Assembly: GCA_900315105.1 (NCBI GenBank)
Contig: OMXX01000008.1
Coordinates: forward strand, 33,883 to 97,882
Origin: an uncultured Prevotellaceae bacterium
Lineage (GTDB): Bacteria; Bacteroidota; Bacteroidia; Bacteroidales; Bacteroidaceae
Direction: 5' to 3'
DNA: 64,000 nt
In this document: positions 25,341 through 35,400 of the stretch, piece by piece
How positions within the stretch are numbered: position 1 is the stretch's first letter
Layout of the letters: the number at the start of each line of letters is the position of its first letter
The notes under the pieces: generated by a model
Told to the model about the DNA's origin: nothing
The model's database searches: none
The model's input: only the letters and a program-made list of their open reading frames with translations
Program-made: the position numbers and the translations under genes

Positions 25341-27457
25341 TACTTAATGCGTGCACCAGAAACGGTAAATGTGCCATTAGCAGTCTCGATGACAAGCTTG
25401 CCATTCTGGAAGAACTTACGAGCCTTGCTTGCCTTAGTTACAACAGGAGCATAGAAATCATTAATGCCTGTAGTCTCATCACCATAGGTTACATCAAGGA
25501 TGAAATCTAATTGCTCACCAGCATTCGTGAATGTGAAACTTGGCATGCCACCTATAATGAAGGTCTGGATATTTGGTGTGGCGCAAACCTTATTAGCAGC
25601 GGCCTCAGATATAGTTTCTGTTCCCTCGTATGGAGTATATACCATCTTTTCATCAACAAGCTCTCCTGTGCCGAATTCTGAACCACCTACCTCGTACCAG
25701 AAACATACGCGATCACCAACACCTTCATGCTTGCAGCTGACTATCTTCACACTACTTATAGTCTTACCCTCAGGAGCATAGAAAGTGTTCTGAGCACCAT
25801 TGGAAAGCTTGACAGACTTATACTGTTTGCCATTATAGGTTATATCACTTGCAGCTCCGTAGGACTTTGCAGTATTACCCGTGAGGGAAAGCTTTGCTCC
25901 ATCTAAATAGTCGATCGTATTTATCGTCTTCTCTGAAGAAACATAGTAATATACCTGTGATATAGTGCCTGCAAGCTCAGGATAGTACTCTTCAAATGTT
26001 TCCTCAGCATTAGCACGCTCTTCCTTGATTATATTCTCTACAAGGGAGTTTGCATATACCTCGATATTGGTGTAATAACCCTTTGGGTCAAGGTCGTAGC
26101 CGTTGGCATTTGACTTGTAAGGATCAATACCGCACTTTATCTCGAAATCATCAGGCATACCGTCACCATCGGTATCTGCTGCCTTTTCTCCTGTAAGCTT
26201 AGGCCAAACCATTAATTCGCTCTGGTCATCTTCCATGATTTTACCAGTACCGTTCTTTACATCATTTGCTATACGCACATCAACAGCATCGCGTGAAAGG
26301 GATGCACCGGCAAACTCTATTACCTTTGAAAGAGCATCATTTGCATTATGCTGCGAAATGATATTATAGTTGAACTCTGCATCAGAAGATGTGAACTTGG
26401 TTGCAGAGACACATGAGTTCTTCCATTCCTGATAAGTAATAGGTGACTTACCATCCATCTTTATTGCAGCCGTACAGGTATTGTCCTTGGTCACAAGAGC
26501 AGAACCCTCCATTACATTGCCCGTAATATAGAATTTGCCAGGCACATCAGTACCCGTACAGTTATCACAAGCAGTTGTAGGATTGAGGATACGAGTCTTG
26601 GCTGAGCTTGATGTGCTTGGACCCGGTTTGTAATAGTTGTTGACAATATTGAAGGTCTTTGCCTCTGCACCCTGGTTAGTCTCACCACCGTATGCAGAAT
26701 TGCTGCCCCAGTTATAAATCACATTATTGACATAATCCACAGGACCGGCAAACGATGATACATAACCGTGGTCGAAACGAATCATTCGTGAGTCGTTATG
26801 AGCAAGGAGATTATGATGGAAACTTGCCTTCTTACCTCCCCAGATACCTGCATAACCATGTTTTCCTTCCTTGTATTTATTGGTCTTCAAGCTCTCAGAG
26901 AGAATACACCACTGGAGGGTGAAGTTCTCATTACCATAGAATGAGCCTACCTCATCCGTACACCATGACATAGAGCAGTGGTCAATGATTACGTTCTTCT
27001 CAATATCCTCATCGTGGTGAGCAGCCGACATTGCATCGGCATCACCGCCATTGCTTCCAAGTCGGCAACGGATGAAACGTATGATTACATTGCTTGATCT
27101 GATGGACAGATTATATCCCTTGAGACAAATGCCGTCTCCCGGAGCAGTCTGACCGAGAATGGAAATATCGCCCTTATTTATCTTGAGGTCACCTTTGAGC
27201 TCTATAGTTCCTGCCACATCAAAGACAATGGTTCTTGGTCCATTCTTCTTTGAAATGAAATAACGGAGTGTACCTTCAGCTGGATTCTGAACATTATCGT
27301 CAAGTGATGTAACGTGATATACAGCACCACCGCGTCCACCTGTGGTGAAACGACCATATCCTTCAGCACCCGGGAAAGCAGGAGCCGAAGCAAACTGTGA
27401 AAGGGCTGTTGAAAAAGCCAGAGTACACGTAGATAATAGAGTAAGTATTCTTTTCAT
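25340..27457 (-). CDS. Secreted PL1-type pectate lyase with C-terminal modules
   Basis: This 705-aa protein has a signal peptide (about 1-20) and then a right-handed parallel beta-helix with PL1 features: FPGAEGYGRFTTGGRGGAVY start, GPRTIVFDVAGTIEL, VIIRFIRCRLG, IIDHCSMSWCTDE and NDSRMIRFDHG. Such enzymes cleave homogalacturonan by beta-elimination, usually with calcium. A calcium-binding DTDGDGMPDDFE repeat follows near residue 425. Next come a beta-rich region that may bind carbohydrate and a C-terminal tail GKLVIETANGTFTVSGARIK resembling a sorting signal. A very similar tail ends the 238-aa protein encoded next to it. It has its own promoter, so it is probably regulated apart from the SusCD operon. 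Confidence 0.92.
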   Translation of the reverse strand: MKRILTLLSTCTLAFSTALSQFASAPAFPGAEGYGRFTTGGRGGAVYHVTSLDDNVQNPAEGTLRYFISKKNGPRTIVFDVAGTIELKGDLKINKGDISILGQTAPGDGICLKGYNLSIRSSNVIIRFIRCRLGSNGGDADAMSAAHHDEDIEKNVIIDHCSMSWCTDEVGSFYGNENFTLQWCILSESLKTNKYKEGKHGYAGIWGGKKASFHHNLLAHNDSRMIRFDHGYVSSFAGPVDYVNNVIYNWGSNSAYGGETNQGAEAKTFNIVNNYYKPGPSTSSSAKTRILNPTTACDNCTGTDVPGKFYITGNVMEGSALVTKDNTCTAAIKMDGKSPITYQEWKNSCVSATKFTSSDAEFNYNIISQHNANDALSKVIEFAGASLSRDAVDVRIANDVKNGTGKIMEDDQSELMVWPKLTGEKAADTDGDGMPDDFEIKCGIDPYKSNANGYDLDPKGYYTNIEVYANSLVENIIKEERANAEETFEEYYPELAGTISQVYYYVSSEKTINTIDYLDGAKLSLTGNTAKSYGAASDITYNGKQYKSVKLSNGAQNTFYAPEGKTISSVKIVSCKHEGVGDRVCFWYEVGGSEFGTGELVDEKMVYTPYEGTETISEAAANKVCATPNIQTFIIGGMPSFTFTNAGEQLDFILDVTYGDETTGINDFYAPVVTKASKARKFFQNGKLVIETANGTFTVSGARIK

Positions 27458-27493
27458 AATTCGTGTTTAAGGTAACTTTTTATTTATTTTGGG

Positions 27494-27524
27494 CAAATTT
27501 ACATATATTTTTCGAGATTGCAAA
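27494..27524 (-). promoter_or_regulatory. Canonical promoter of the pectate lyase gene
   Basis: On the minus strand, TTTG (27521-27524), a 19-bp spacer and TAAATTTG (27494-27501), about 37 nt upstream of the start codon. Confidence 0.75.
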
Positions 27525-27550
27525 AAATTTGGAATAAAAAGTGTAAAAGT

Positions 27551-27833
27551 AACGTGAGTGCGACGACTTGCTTCAGCTTGATGAGCCATAGCGAATAATC
27601 CAAAATTCCTTATAAACGCAACCTCGTTGCTTTATTCTGGAACAAAAATTATTCACGATGGCCAAAAAATTTATCTCAGAAAATTAAAATTATAATTCTT
27701 TGGAATAAATTTTCTGGTAATTTTTTAAAAATTTTTGTTCCACAAACAGCAGCTTGCTGCTAAAATAACATAGTTTTTAATTTTTCGCTGAAGCTCACCA
27801 AGCTAAAGTAAGTCATAGAACTGACGTTAAATA
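27551..27833. mobile_element. MITE-like element with ~47-bp inverted ends
   Basis: The left end (27551-27598: AACGTGAGTGCGACGACTTG, then CTTCAGCTTGATGAGCC, GCGAATAA) is repeated inverted at the right end (27781-27833: TTCGCTGAAGCTCACCAAGC, AAGTCATAGAACTGACGTT). Inside is a second inversion, GGAACAAAAATT against AATTTTTGTTCC. There is no ORF. The same ends recur at 63124-63470 and singly at 5961, 8534, 36170, 36751 and 56501. A non-autonomous transposon is inferred. Confidence 0.65.
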
Positions 27834-27848
27834 GTTATGGAATAACAA

Positions 27849-27880
27849 AACGGGGCAGTATCTTGTGATACCACCCCGTT
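27849..27880 (-). terminator. Terminator of the 238-aa secreted protein gene
   Basis: AACGGGG/CCCCGTT with an inner GTATC/GATAC stem and TTGT loop. The minus strand continues TTTTGTTATT. Confidence 0.85.
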
Positions 27881-27908
27881 ATATCTGGTGTCAAATGTCA
27901 AATGTCAT

Positions 27909-28625
27909 TTACTTTACACGCGCACCTGTTGCTGAGAATGTGCCGTTAGCAGTCTCGATAACGAGGCGGCCATTTACAACAGCCTTGCGAACCTTGGCTG
28001 ACTTAGCAGCAGCGACCTCGCTAATACCTGTAGTGGTTCCATCGATGTCAGAGTTGATAGCGATAGCATAGAGACGGAATCCACCTGTGGTTTCCTTGAC
28101 CTTTGCCGTACCGCCTTTAGTAGCCACGAACTTGATTACTTTGTAATCATCCTTCGCTGTACTCTTAAGATCGTCCTCAGAAGTAGATTCATCAAGCTCG
28201 ATACATGGTGTTTCACCATATATTCCCATCGTACTTGCTGTAGAACCCTTTGCAGAGAACTTGATAGTGAGAACATCCTCAGTCTGAAGAGGTACATTGA
28301 TAACGAAGTTCTTAGAGTCGAACACAGCATAATCAGGAGCAGTCTTTAGAACATTGTTCTTTTTCTCCTTGTTTCCATACTCAAAAAAGATTTCCTCATT
28401 AGCAGCAAGCTTAATCTGCAGCTTATTATCACTTGCACTAGAACCTGTATAATTTACAGAAAAACCAGAAACTTTATCCATTTCATATGTTGTGGCTTCA
28501 GTATAATCACCCAAGACATAAGTTTCTGCCTTGTTGTCAAACTGATAGACTACAGGCTCTGTTTTCTGAGCATTAACACTAACTGCCATAAGAGCAGTTG
28601 CAATAAGAGTAAAGATTTTCTTCAT
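27909..28625 (-). CDS. Secreted protein of unknown function with pectate-lyase-like C-terminal tail
   Basis: This 238-aa protein has a signal peptide (1-19, ending VSVNAQ). The mature region is beta-rich with many Thr/Ser/Asn and no recognised catalytic motif; a small carbohydrate-binding jelly roll is possible. The last 25 residues, VRKAVVNGRLVIETANGTFS plus ATGARVK, closely match those of the neighbouring pectate lyase, suggesting the same sorting route. It has its own canonical promoter and terminator, so it is an independent unit inside the locus. A role as an accessory binding protein for pectin is a guess from context. Confidence 0.72.
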   Translation of the reverse strand: MKKIFTLIATALMAVSVNAQKTEPVVYQFDNKAETYVLGDYTEATTYEMDKVSGFSVNYTGSSASDNKLQIKLAANEEIFFEYGNKEKKNNVLKTAPDYAVFDSKNFVINVPLQTEDVLTIKFSAKGSTASTMGIYGETPCIELDESTSEDDLKSTAKDDYKVIKFVATKGGTAKVKETTGGFRLYAIAINSDIDGTTTGISEVAAAKSAKVRKAVVNGRLVIETANGTFSATGARVK

Positions 28626-28671
28626 ATGATTATTTTTTTTGTCAGGTAATTAAATTCCTAATTTACAAGTG

Positions 28672-28703
28672 CAAAGATACAATAAAAATTGAGAATTCAC
28701 AAA
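28672..28703 (-). promoter_or_regulatory. Canonical promoter of the 238-aa protein gene
   Basis: On the minus strand, TTTG (28700-28703), a 20-bp spacer and TATCTTTG (28672-28679), about 47 nt before the start codon. Confidence 0.75.
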
Positions 28704-28747
28704 TACCACCTTTACTAAAATACCAAATTTTAGTTTTTTTAATCAAG

Positions 28748-28776
28748 AAGGAGTGCAACGAATCGTCGCACTCCTT
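28748..28776 (-). terminator. Hairpin after the FN3/beta-helix gene
   Basis: AAGGAGTGC/GCACTCCTT with an inner ACGA/TCGT pairing. It lies just beyond the stop of the minus-strand gene, but the downstream RNA is A-rich rather than U-rich, so termination efficiency is uncertain. Confidence 0.6.
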
Positions 28777-28790
28777 ACAGATATATTGAT

Positions 28791-30395
28791 TTACTGATTG
28801 CTATACCAACGTGGGTCACCCGCCTTGAACTTGCTCACGCTCTCATTCTTCAACGTGAAGTTACCCGAAGCCGCATCAGCATACTGAGGATTAAGAACTG
28901 TAGCCTTCTCGTCGATAAAGAGGTTTGTCTTACCTCCCTCAGCACCGTCAAGAACATTCAGCTTTTCACAATTGAAGTAGAAATTATTATTTCCAAATGT
29001 AGGAACCGTTGTCTTTGACTGGTTGCTCCAAACCGCTACTGTATTTGTCACAATATTGTTTGTCCAGTTGATTGTAGTACCCACAAAGCGAACATAGAGA
29101 AGGCGCTTGCCGCTCTTATTAGCTGCAGCATTGATTGTGCAATGGTCAATGGTAATCTTTGGAGTAGCACCCGCAAATGAACCGGAAGCATCATCAAAAC
29201 GCACAAAGTCACGCTCAGCACAGCTATTATAAATGGTAGAGTTAGTGATTGAGAGATCATCGATACATCCTGTACGACAGTCGAACATATCACCGCCTTC
29301 ACAGGTAATATCGTGAATCAAACAGTTGTTGAACTTGATGTAAGGAACCTTTGCAGCAACATTAACATAGTAAACACCCTTCTTGAAGTTCTTTATTTCA
29401 GCATTGTCAACAGAAATACCACCAACGTTTGTTCCCTTGTAATTGAAGCACTGGTCTCCTGTAGTTCCTTCACCATCGATATTAACCTGATTGATTGTCA
29501 AGGTAGCGCCATCCTCAAGTTGGAAACGACCATTGATAACAGGAACACGTGTCGGATAGATACCCTTGATTGTGATGTTCTTACTAACAACAATCACACC
29601 TGCTGTTGCGGATTCACTTGAACTTTTTACAACAAATGTACCGCCAGTAAGGGCAAATACATCACCATCCTTGGCATTTGCTACAAGGTCAGCAATATCA
29701 TCTGTTGGACGCACAAGGGTAGCACCGTTGAGGTCAACGATAGTTGTAAATGTCTTGCTACCACGCTCCTTCAATACTCCATTTGAGTTGTAATAAAGCT
29801 TGAGGGTGTATTTTGTTTCTGGACTAAGTCCATCAACCTTTGCCGTGCCAGAGTTTTTCTCTGCATCGGTAATAGTATGGGTAGATATTAATGCACCAGT
29901 CTGGTCGAAAGCACGAAGTTCAGAGACCTCTTTCTCGCCTTCAGTCCAAGATACAACCACACTTCTGTCACCAATGTTATCTTCCGCAATGGCGTTGAAA
30001 ATCTGCTGAGCTGCTGTACGGAAAAATAGAGTTGCCGGCTTTGAATTACGACTTGAGTTCTTTGTGTCCTTGGCAATTACCTTTACACTATAACGGGTGT
30101 CATAGGTAAGGTCCTGTAACGGCAATTCATTTTCTGTAATGTCAACGGATTTAGGAGAGGAAGTAAACGTAAGGCTGTCATCAGGATACAGCTCAACGGT
30201 ATATTCGGAAACACCTGTTGAAGCGTTCCACTTGAGCAATGCCGACGTCTCCTTAACGTTCTTCACTTCAAGATTGGTTGGTGAGAACTCTCTGGCATAG
30301 ATGATGTCTGTGATTTCCTCCATTGGATCGCTACATGATGCCATTGAAAGGATTCCAATGCCAATCAAGCATTTGTTGATAATAGATCTTTTCAT
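28791..30395 (-). CDS. FN3-containing beta-helix surface lipoprotein (DUF4957/DUF5123-like)
   Basis: This 534-aa protein has a lipoprotein signal (SMASC, Cys at about 21). Two fibronectin-type-III-like domains follow (about 38-130: PTNLEVKNVKETSALLKWNA; about 140-220: DRSVVVSWTEG, GLSPETKYTLKLYY). The C-terminal half is a parallel beta-helix region (about 230-500) with repeated short strands such as KNITIKGIYPTRVPVINGRF and PKITIDHCTIN. This architecture resembles proteins beside SusCD pairs in pectin-related loci. It probably binds or processes pectic glycan at the surface. It is third after SusC and SusD on the same strand, 112 bp beyond SusD. Confidence 0.82.
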   Translation of the reverse strand: MKRSIINKCLIGIGILSMASCSDPMEEITDIIYAREFSPTNLEVKNVKETSALLKWNASTGVSEYTVELYPDDSLTFTSSPKSVDITENELPLQDLTYDTRYSVKVIAKDTKNSSRNSKPATLFFRTAAQQIFNAIAEDNIGDRSVVVSWTEGEKEVSELRAFDQTGALISTHTITDAEKNSGTAKVDGLSPETKYTLKLYYNSNGVLKERGSKTFTTIVDLNGATLVRPTDDIADLVANAKDGDVFALTGGTFVVKSSSESATAGVIVVSKNITIKGIYPTRVPVINGRFQLEDGATLTINQVNIDGEGTTGDQCFNYKGTNVGGISVDNAEIKNFKKGVYYVNVAAKVPYIKFNNCLIHDITCEGGDMFDCRTGCIDDLSITNSTIYNSCAERDFVRFDDASGSFAGATPKITIDHCTINAAANKSGKRLLYVRFVGTTINWTNNIVTNTVAVWSNQSKTTVPTFGNNNFYFNCEKLNVLDGAEGGKTNLFIDEKATVLNPQYADAASGNFTLKNESVSKFKAGDPRWYSNQ

Positions 30396-30436
30396 ATAAG
30401 GATTTTTTCGGTTTTAGTTTTTATTCAAGTTTCAGT

Positions 30437-30505
30437 TATAAGGTCTAAGGACAAAAGCCAAAGCCTTAGACTTATGACTTTTGACCTTAGACTTTTGTCC
30501 TTATC
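30437..30505. repeat. CTTAGAC/TTTTGAC imperfect repeat with inversion
   Basis: GGTCTAAGGACAAAAG at the left is inverted as CTTAGACTTTTGTCC at the right, with further CTTTTGACC units between. A related tract precedes the permease at 6047. Confidence 0.65.
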
Positions 30506-30507
30506 CT

Positions 30508-32397
30508 TTACAACTGACCGTAATTACCATCATTGTTGAGCATGTTGTTACTCTTGTCAATAAATGTCTTCCATATAGGCCAGAGGTAGTTAAGGCTTGG
30601 CTTATTGACGAAGATGCCATCCCAGTAGTCTGAGGTTATGACATTTTCATCATTGTTGATGAACCAGTTCTTTGGTGTAAAGCCATCCTCCTTGAGAGAA
30701 GAACCTATTTCATCGGTCTGACCCTTCTCAAGACCGTAGATAACGATAGCCTCACCAGACTTGCCATCGCCTACGTACATGCCATACTCTGAGATAAGTT
30801 CCTTGTCTGTTTTCTCATCGTATGTCTTGACATAAAGCTTTGCTGGATAGTCTGCATAAGCGCCTGTACGGTTAGCAAGTGCCTGAAGCTTTTGCTTTGC
30901 CTCTTCCATCTTCTCATCAATGATACCCCAGCGAACGAGGTCTGCACGACGAAGAGCCTCACCTGCAAACTCAAGACCACGCTGATCCACGATACCTTTC
31001 TGGAATGCATCCTTGTCGGCTGTATACTTAGTCTTCAAGTCTGCAACCTCATTAGCAGGAAGTACACGTGCAAGAACAGGCTCCATATAAGGCCATGCTG
31101 CTGACGGACCTTCAAGATAGTTTATTGCCTCTGCTGCCATGAGATAAACATCTGCAAGACGCATATACTGCCAGTTTATACCATCGTCATTGGTAGAGGT
31201 AACTATACGATCCATCCACTCATAACGAAGCTTGCCAAAGCACCACTGGGTAATCTTGCGGAGATCCTGAGGAGCCTTGCCGTCAACAAGAGTCTTACTC
31301 CACTCATAAGGAACACAAGTAATGTCACGACGCTTGTCGTTCTTGCTATAGTCATAGAAAAGGTAAGGCATTGGACCGTTTACACCGCCTTGTGCCTGTT
31401 GTGTATATTGATCCTTCGTCTGATGCTTGACACCCCATGTGTAGAGCACACGACCACGTCCTGCAGAGAATGGGATTTCCCAAAGGCTCTCAAGGTTAGA
31501 TGCAGGAAATGCTGTACCATCTGCACCATCCTTACAAAGGTTCTTGAAGTTATCCGCGAACTCACCAAGAGTGTTCTTGCCAGAATTGATGATATCAAGG
31601 CACTCATTCTTTACGATAGCCATCATCTTGTCCTGAGAAAGTTCAGAATTGTTGCTACGGCGATAACCGTCACCACGAAGTGCATATCCGCAAGCATAGA
31701 GAGCTATACGCGCACGAAGTCCCTTGACAAACGACTTATTAACACGCTCTGCTGTTTGTGTGATATGGCTCTCATTTGGCCAATAGCAATAGTTCTCTGC
31801 CTCTTCAAGATCCTTGAGAAGCTGGAGATAGATATCATCCTTGTTTGTACGTGGAAGATAGACATTCTCCGTGTTGTTTGGAACAAAGCGTGCAGGAACG
31901 TCACCCCATGCCTTAATAAGATCGTTGTAGATAACAGCACGCATTGTTAGAGCCTCACCAAGAAGGTGAGCCATATCCTTGTTTTCCTCTATCTTACCAT
32001 ACTTACGAATACCTTCAATTGCAAGGTTGGCACGCTCAATACCCTCATAGAATTTAGCGTATGCGTTGTTATCGGTATTCATCTGAGTGTTATTATCCAA
32101 TGTAGAGAAGTTACAGAGACTCATCTTGTCGTCATTCTTCTTTGACAGGCTTGGATATGAACCTGATGTAGTCTCAACGTCAGAGTTCAAACCATAGTAT
32201 GGAAGATAACGGCCACGGTATGAGTTCGTTTCGCCAAAGGATACATTGATTGACATAATTTCGCGCTCAGCCAGACCATATACACTATATACGGAACTCT
32301 CATCGAGAGTAGATATAGAAGGAGCATCCATATCACAGGATGTTGCAAGAGAAGCAACAACAAGTGAGAGTATTGAGAGTTTTATGTAATTTTTCAT
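30508..32397 (-). CDS. SusD/RagB-family glycan-binding lipoprotein
   Basis: This 629-aa protein has a lipobox SLATSC (Cys21). SusD features include the helical TPR-like core (YEGIERANLAIEGIRKYG, LLGEALTMRAVIYNDLIKAWGDVPARF) and the C-terminal SusD block (YMRLADVYLMAAEAINYLEG, RGLEFAGEALRRADLVRWG). SusD proteins cap the SusC barrel and capture oligosaccharide. It starts 14 nt after the SusC gene, a tight pair, and precedes the FN3/beta-helix gene. Confidence 0.95.
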   Translation of the reverse strand: MKNYIKLSILSLVVASLATSCDMDAPSISTLDESSVYSVYGLAEREIMSINVSFGETNSYRGRYLPYYGLNSDVETTSGSYPSLSKKNDDKMSLCNFSTLDNNTQMNTDNNAYAKFYEGIERANLAIEGIRKYGKIEENKDMAHLLGEALTMRAVIYNDLIKAWGDVPARFVPNNTENVYLPRTNKDDIYLQLLKDLEEAENYCYWPNESHITQTAERVNKSFVKGLRARIALYACGYALRGDGYRRSNNSELSQDKMMAIVKNECLDIINSGKNTLGEFADNFKNLCKDGADGTAFPASNLESLWEIPFSAGRGRVLYTWGVKHQTKDQYTQQAQGGVNGPMPYLFYDYSKNDKRRDITCVPYEWSKTLVDGKAPQDLRKITQWCFGKLRYEWMDRIVTSTNDDGINWQYMRLADVYLMAAEAINYLEGPSAAWPYMEPVLARVLPANEVADLKTKYTADKDAFQKGIVDQRGLEFAGEALRRADLVRWGIIDEKMEEAKQKLQALANRTGAYADYPAKLYVKTYDEKTDKELISEYGMYVGDGKSGEAIVIYGLEKGQTDEIGSSLKEDGFTPKNWFINNDENVITSDYWDGIFVNKPSLNYLWPIWKTFIDKSNNMLNNDGNYGQL

Positions 32398-32411
32398 TGT
32401 TATATCTGCTT

Positions 32412-35400
32412 TTAGAAGTTCAAGTTAAGACCAAATACGAACTGACGGCTACGTGGGTAACCAGAGTAGTCAACACCAGGAGTAAGTGCAGACCTACGGA
32501 TACAGTCACTCTCAGGATCGAAACCAGAATAGTTTGTCAAAGTGAATACGTTGTAAGCCGTAGCATAGAAACGCAGAGTTGAGATGTGAGCCTTCTTAGT
32601 AAGACTTGCAGGGAGAGTATAACCCAAAGTTAGGGTATTCAAGCGAAGGAAAGAAGCATCCTCAATAGCCCAATCAGTAAGTACGAATGACTTCATGTAT
32701 GGACTCCACATAGTGGTGTTCGCATTCATAGCTCTCAACTTTTCAGAATCATTACAGAGAGTACCATCATCATTGAGGTTAGTCCAACGCTTGCCATCCG
32801 CCATATCAGTAATCATACTGCGATACATATACTTGGAAGTTGATGTATATTCAATCTTGTTGGCATTGTAGATATCGTTGCCTACACTGAAATTGAAATT
32901 TGCAGCGAGGTCGAAACCGTATGCACGGATATTGAGACCGAAACCGCCTGTGAAATCTGGGTTAACATTACCAATAATAGTATTGTCATCATCAGAAATC
33001 ACACCTGTTGCTGTATTGCCATCAGCATCAGTTGTCTGACCCGTTGAATTCCATACCCATGCACCCTGAGCCTGATCCCAGTGCTGTGTGGTTGAAGCTA
33101 TCTTCATTGTACCTGGACGGATGTCACCAAGAATAGCAGTTCCATCAACAACGCCCGGCTTCAGAGTCCAGCTCTTTGTTGACTCATTGTATTCAGTAAA
33201 GTCATCAACCTCATAGCGACCTGCATTTCTGAAACCGCGAATCTCACCAACCTGACCGCCTACAGCAATCCAGTAGTCGTTAAGAATCTCTGATGATGCC
33301 CAACGTGTGTCCCAGCCAAAGTCTTTCATTGCACCAAGTGACTTGATCTTTCCCTTGTTAATACCGATGTTTGCGTTGAAATCAATACTGAAATTCTTTT
33401 TATTTATAGCATGCCAAGAAATGGTAGCCTCTAATCCCTTATTCTCGGTCTCACCCATGTTACGATACTGGGTGTCATAGCCTGTGCCTGCTACAGGGAA
33501 CTCAATGAGAAGATCCTTAGTGTTACTAAGATAAGCCTCAATGCTACCTGAAATCTTGCTATGGAAGAGAGTGAAGTCAAGACCAAGATTACGAGTAATC
33601 GTAGTTTCCCACTTAAGGTCAGGGTTGGCCATAGTCTTATTAGGAGCAACGTAGTTCTCAAGACCATTCACCCATGTAGTACTTTTTACGTCGTATGACT
33701 GAATGAGCTGACCAACAGGAATATTATTGTTTCCTGATGTACCAAAAGAAACACGGAATTTCAAATCGTCAAGCCACTTCTCTGCACTCTTCATAAAGTT
33801 CTCAGAAGAGATACGCCAAGCAAGAGCTACTGATGGGAAGTAACCCCAACGATTATTCGCATTAAACTTAGAAGAGCCATCGGCACGGAATGTAGCATTC
33901 AACAAATACTTCTCATCATAGTTGTAGCTAATACGACCGAAATAAGAGAGAAGTTTGTCATTAGGCTTATAATAGTCATTTATAGAATAAGGAACACCTA
34001 CGGTTGTAAGTTTCCATGCGGTCTCAGCATCGAAGTCTGCAGGATATCCGTGGACCTCATCAGTCACGTCATGCTGTTTTGTGATCACATACTCATGACC
34101 TGCAAGTATATTCAAAGAGTGTTTAGAATCCTTACCAAACAGTTTCTTGAAGTCATAGTTCAATGTGTTTGTACTGCGGAATCTATGACGCTTGGTATCT
34201 ATCACGCGGGTTACTGGTAATCCCTGATTCTCAGCAGCAGGAATATTCTTAACATAATATGTTGTCGTACCCCTAAATGTCTGATCATATTGTGTATAGT
34301 CATCATAGCCCAACTCGGCCTTGAACTTAAGGTTCTTGATAATATTCCATCCGAAAGCAGCGGAAATATTGAGGTTCTTACGTTCCTTCTTACGATCACT
34401 ATCTTTCTGAGCCTCTACAGGATTATATAGGTTACCAAGATCATCGTCAGCAGAAGCTGCGGCTGAGTTCACGTTCTTAACAGGGAATGGAGGATACATC
34501 ATGGCATATTTCAGGCGCTTGTCTGAATCATATGTACTTGTAGCCTCATTTGCACCACCGCCTCTGATATCTGTATCTGCATATCGTGCCTGAAAATCAA
34601 GGGTGGTAACCTTGCTTGGCTTTGTGTTAAGCTTGAGACTGAAGTTATCACGCTTGAATGAAGAGCCAATCTGAATAGCCTTGTCATTCATGTGAGTATA
34701 GTTGAACGAATACTTCAACTCCTCTGAACCGCCATTGACATTGACACTCTGGTTGAATGTGTGACCTGTACGGCCATATACTATGTCCATCCAGTCGTTT
34801 GTCTGAATATTACGATATAGATCCATATCCTGATAACCGCCAAACTGATCCTCGTAGTCAGACATCTTGGTAAGATCACCCTGATTTTTGAGGAGTATAA
34901 GCTCATACTGCCACTTGGTATAGTCGTATGCATCAAGAACATCCAGTTTCTTGGCAATCTTCTTCCAACTATAGTAAGCATTGTAAGAAACATTCACCTT
35001 ACCCAACTTACCACTCTTAGTCGTAACAAGGATTACACCATTAGCACCACGAGAACCATAGATGGCTGTTGAAGAAGCATCCTTCAACGCTGTCATATCC
35101 TCAATTTCTGATGCAGGAATATCGCTGATACTCTCAACTGGGAAACCGTCAACAATATAGAGAGGGTCATTAGACTGAGTGATAGAGCCACCACCACGAA
35201 TACGAATCTTCACCTCAGCGTCAGGCGAACCTTCTGCAGTAGTAACCTGTACACCTGCCATCTTACCTGTGAGTGCCTCTGCTGCTGATGCGACAGGAAC
35301 AGCCTCAAGAGCCTTACCACCTACGGTTGCTACAGAACCAGTAAGATCCTTCTTCTTCATAGTGCCGTAACCAACAACAACAAGATCCTCAAGAGTGTTG

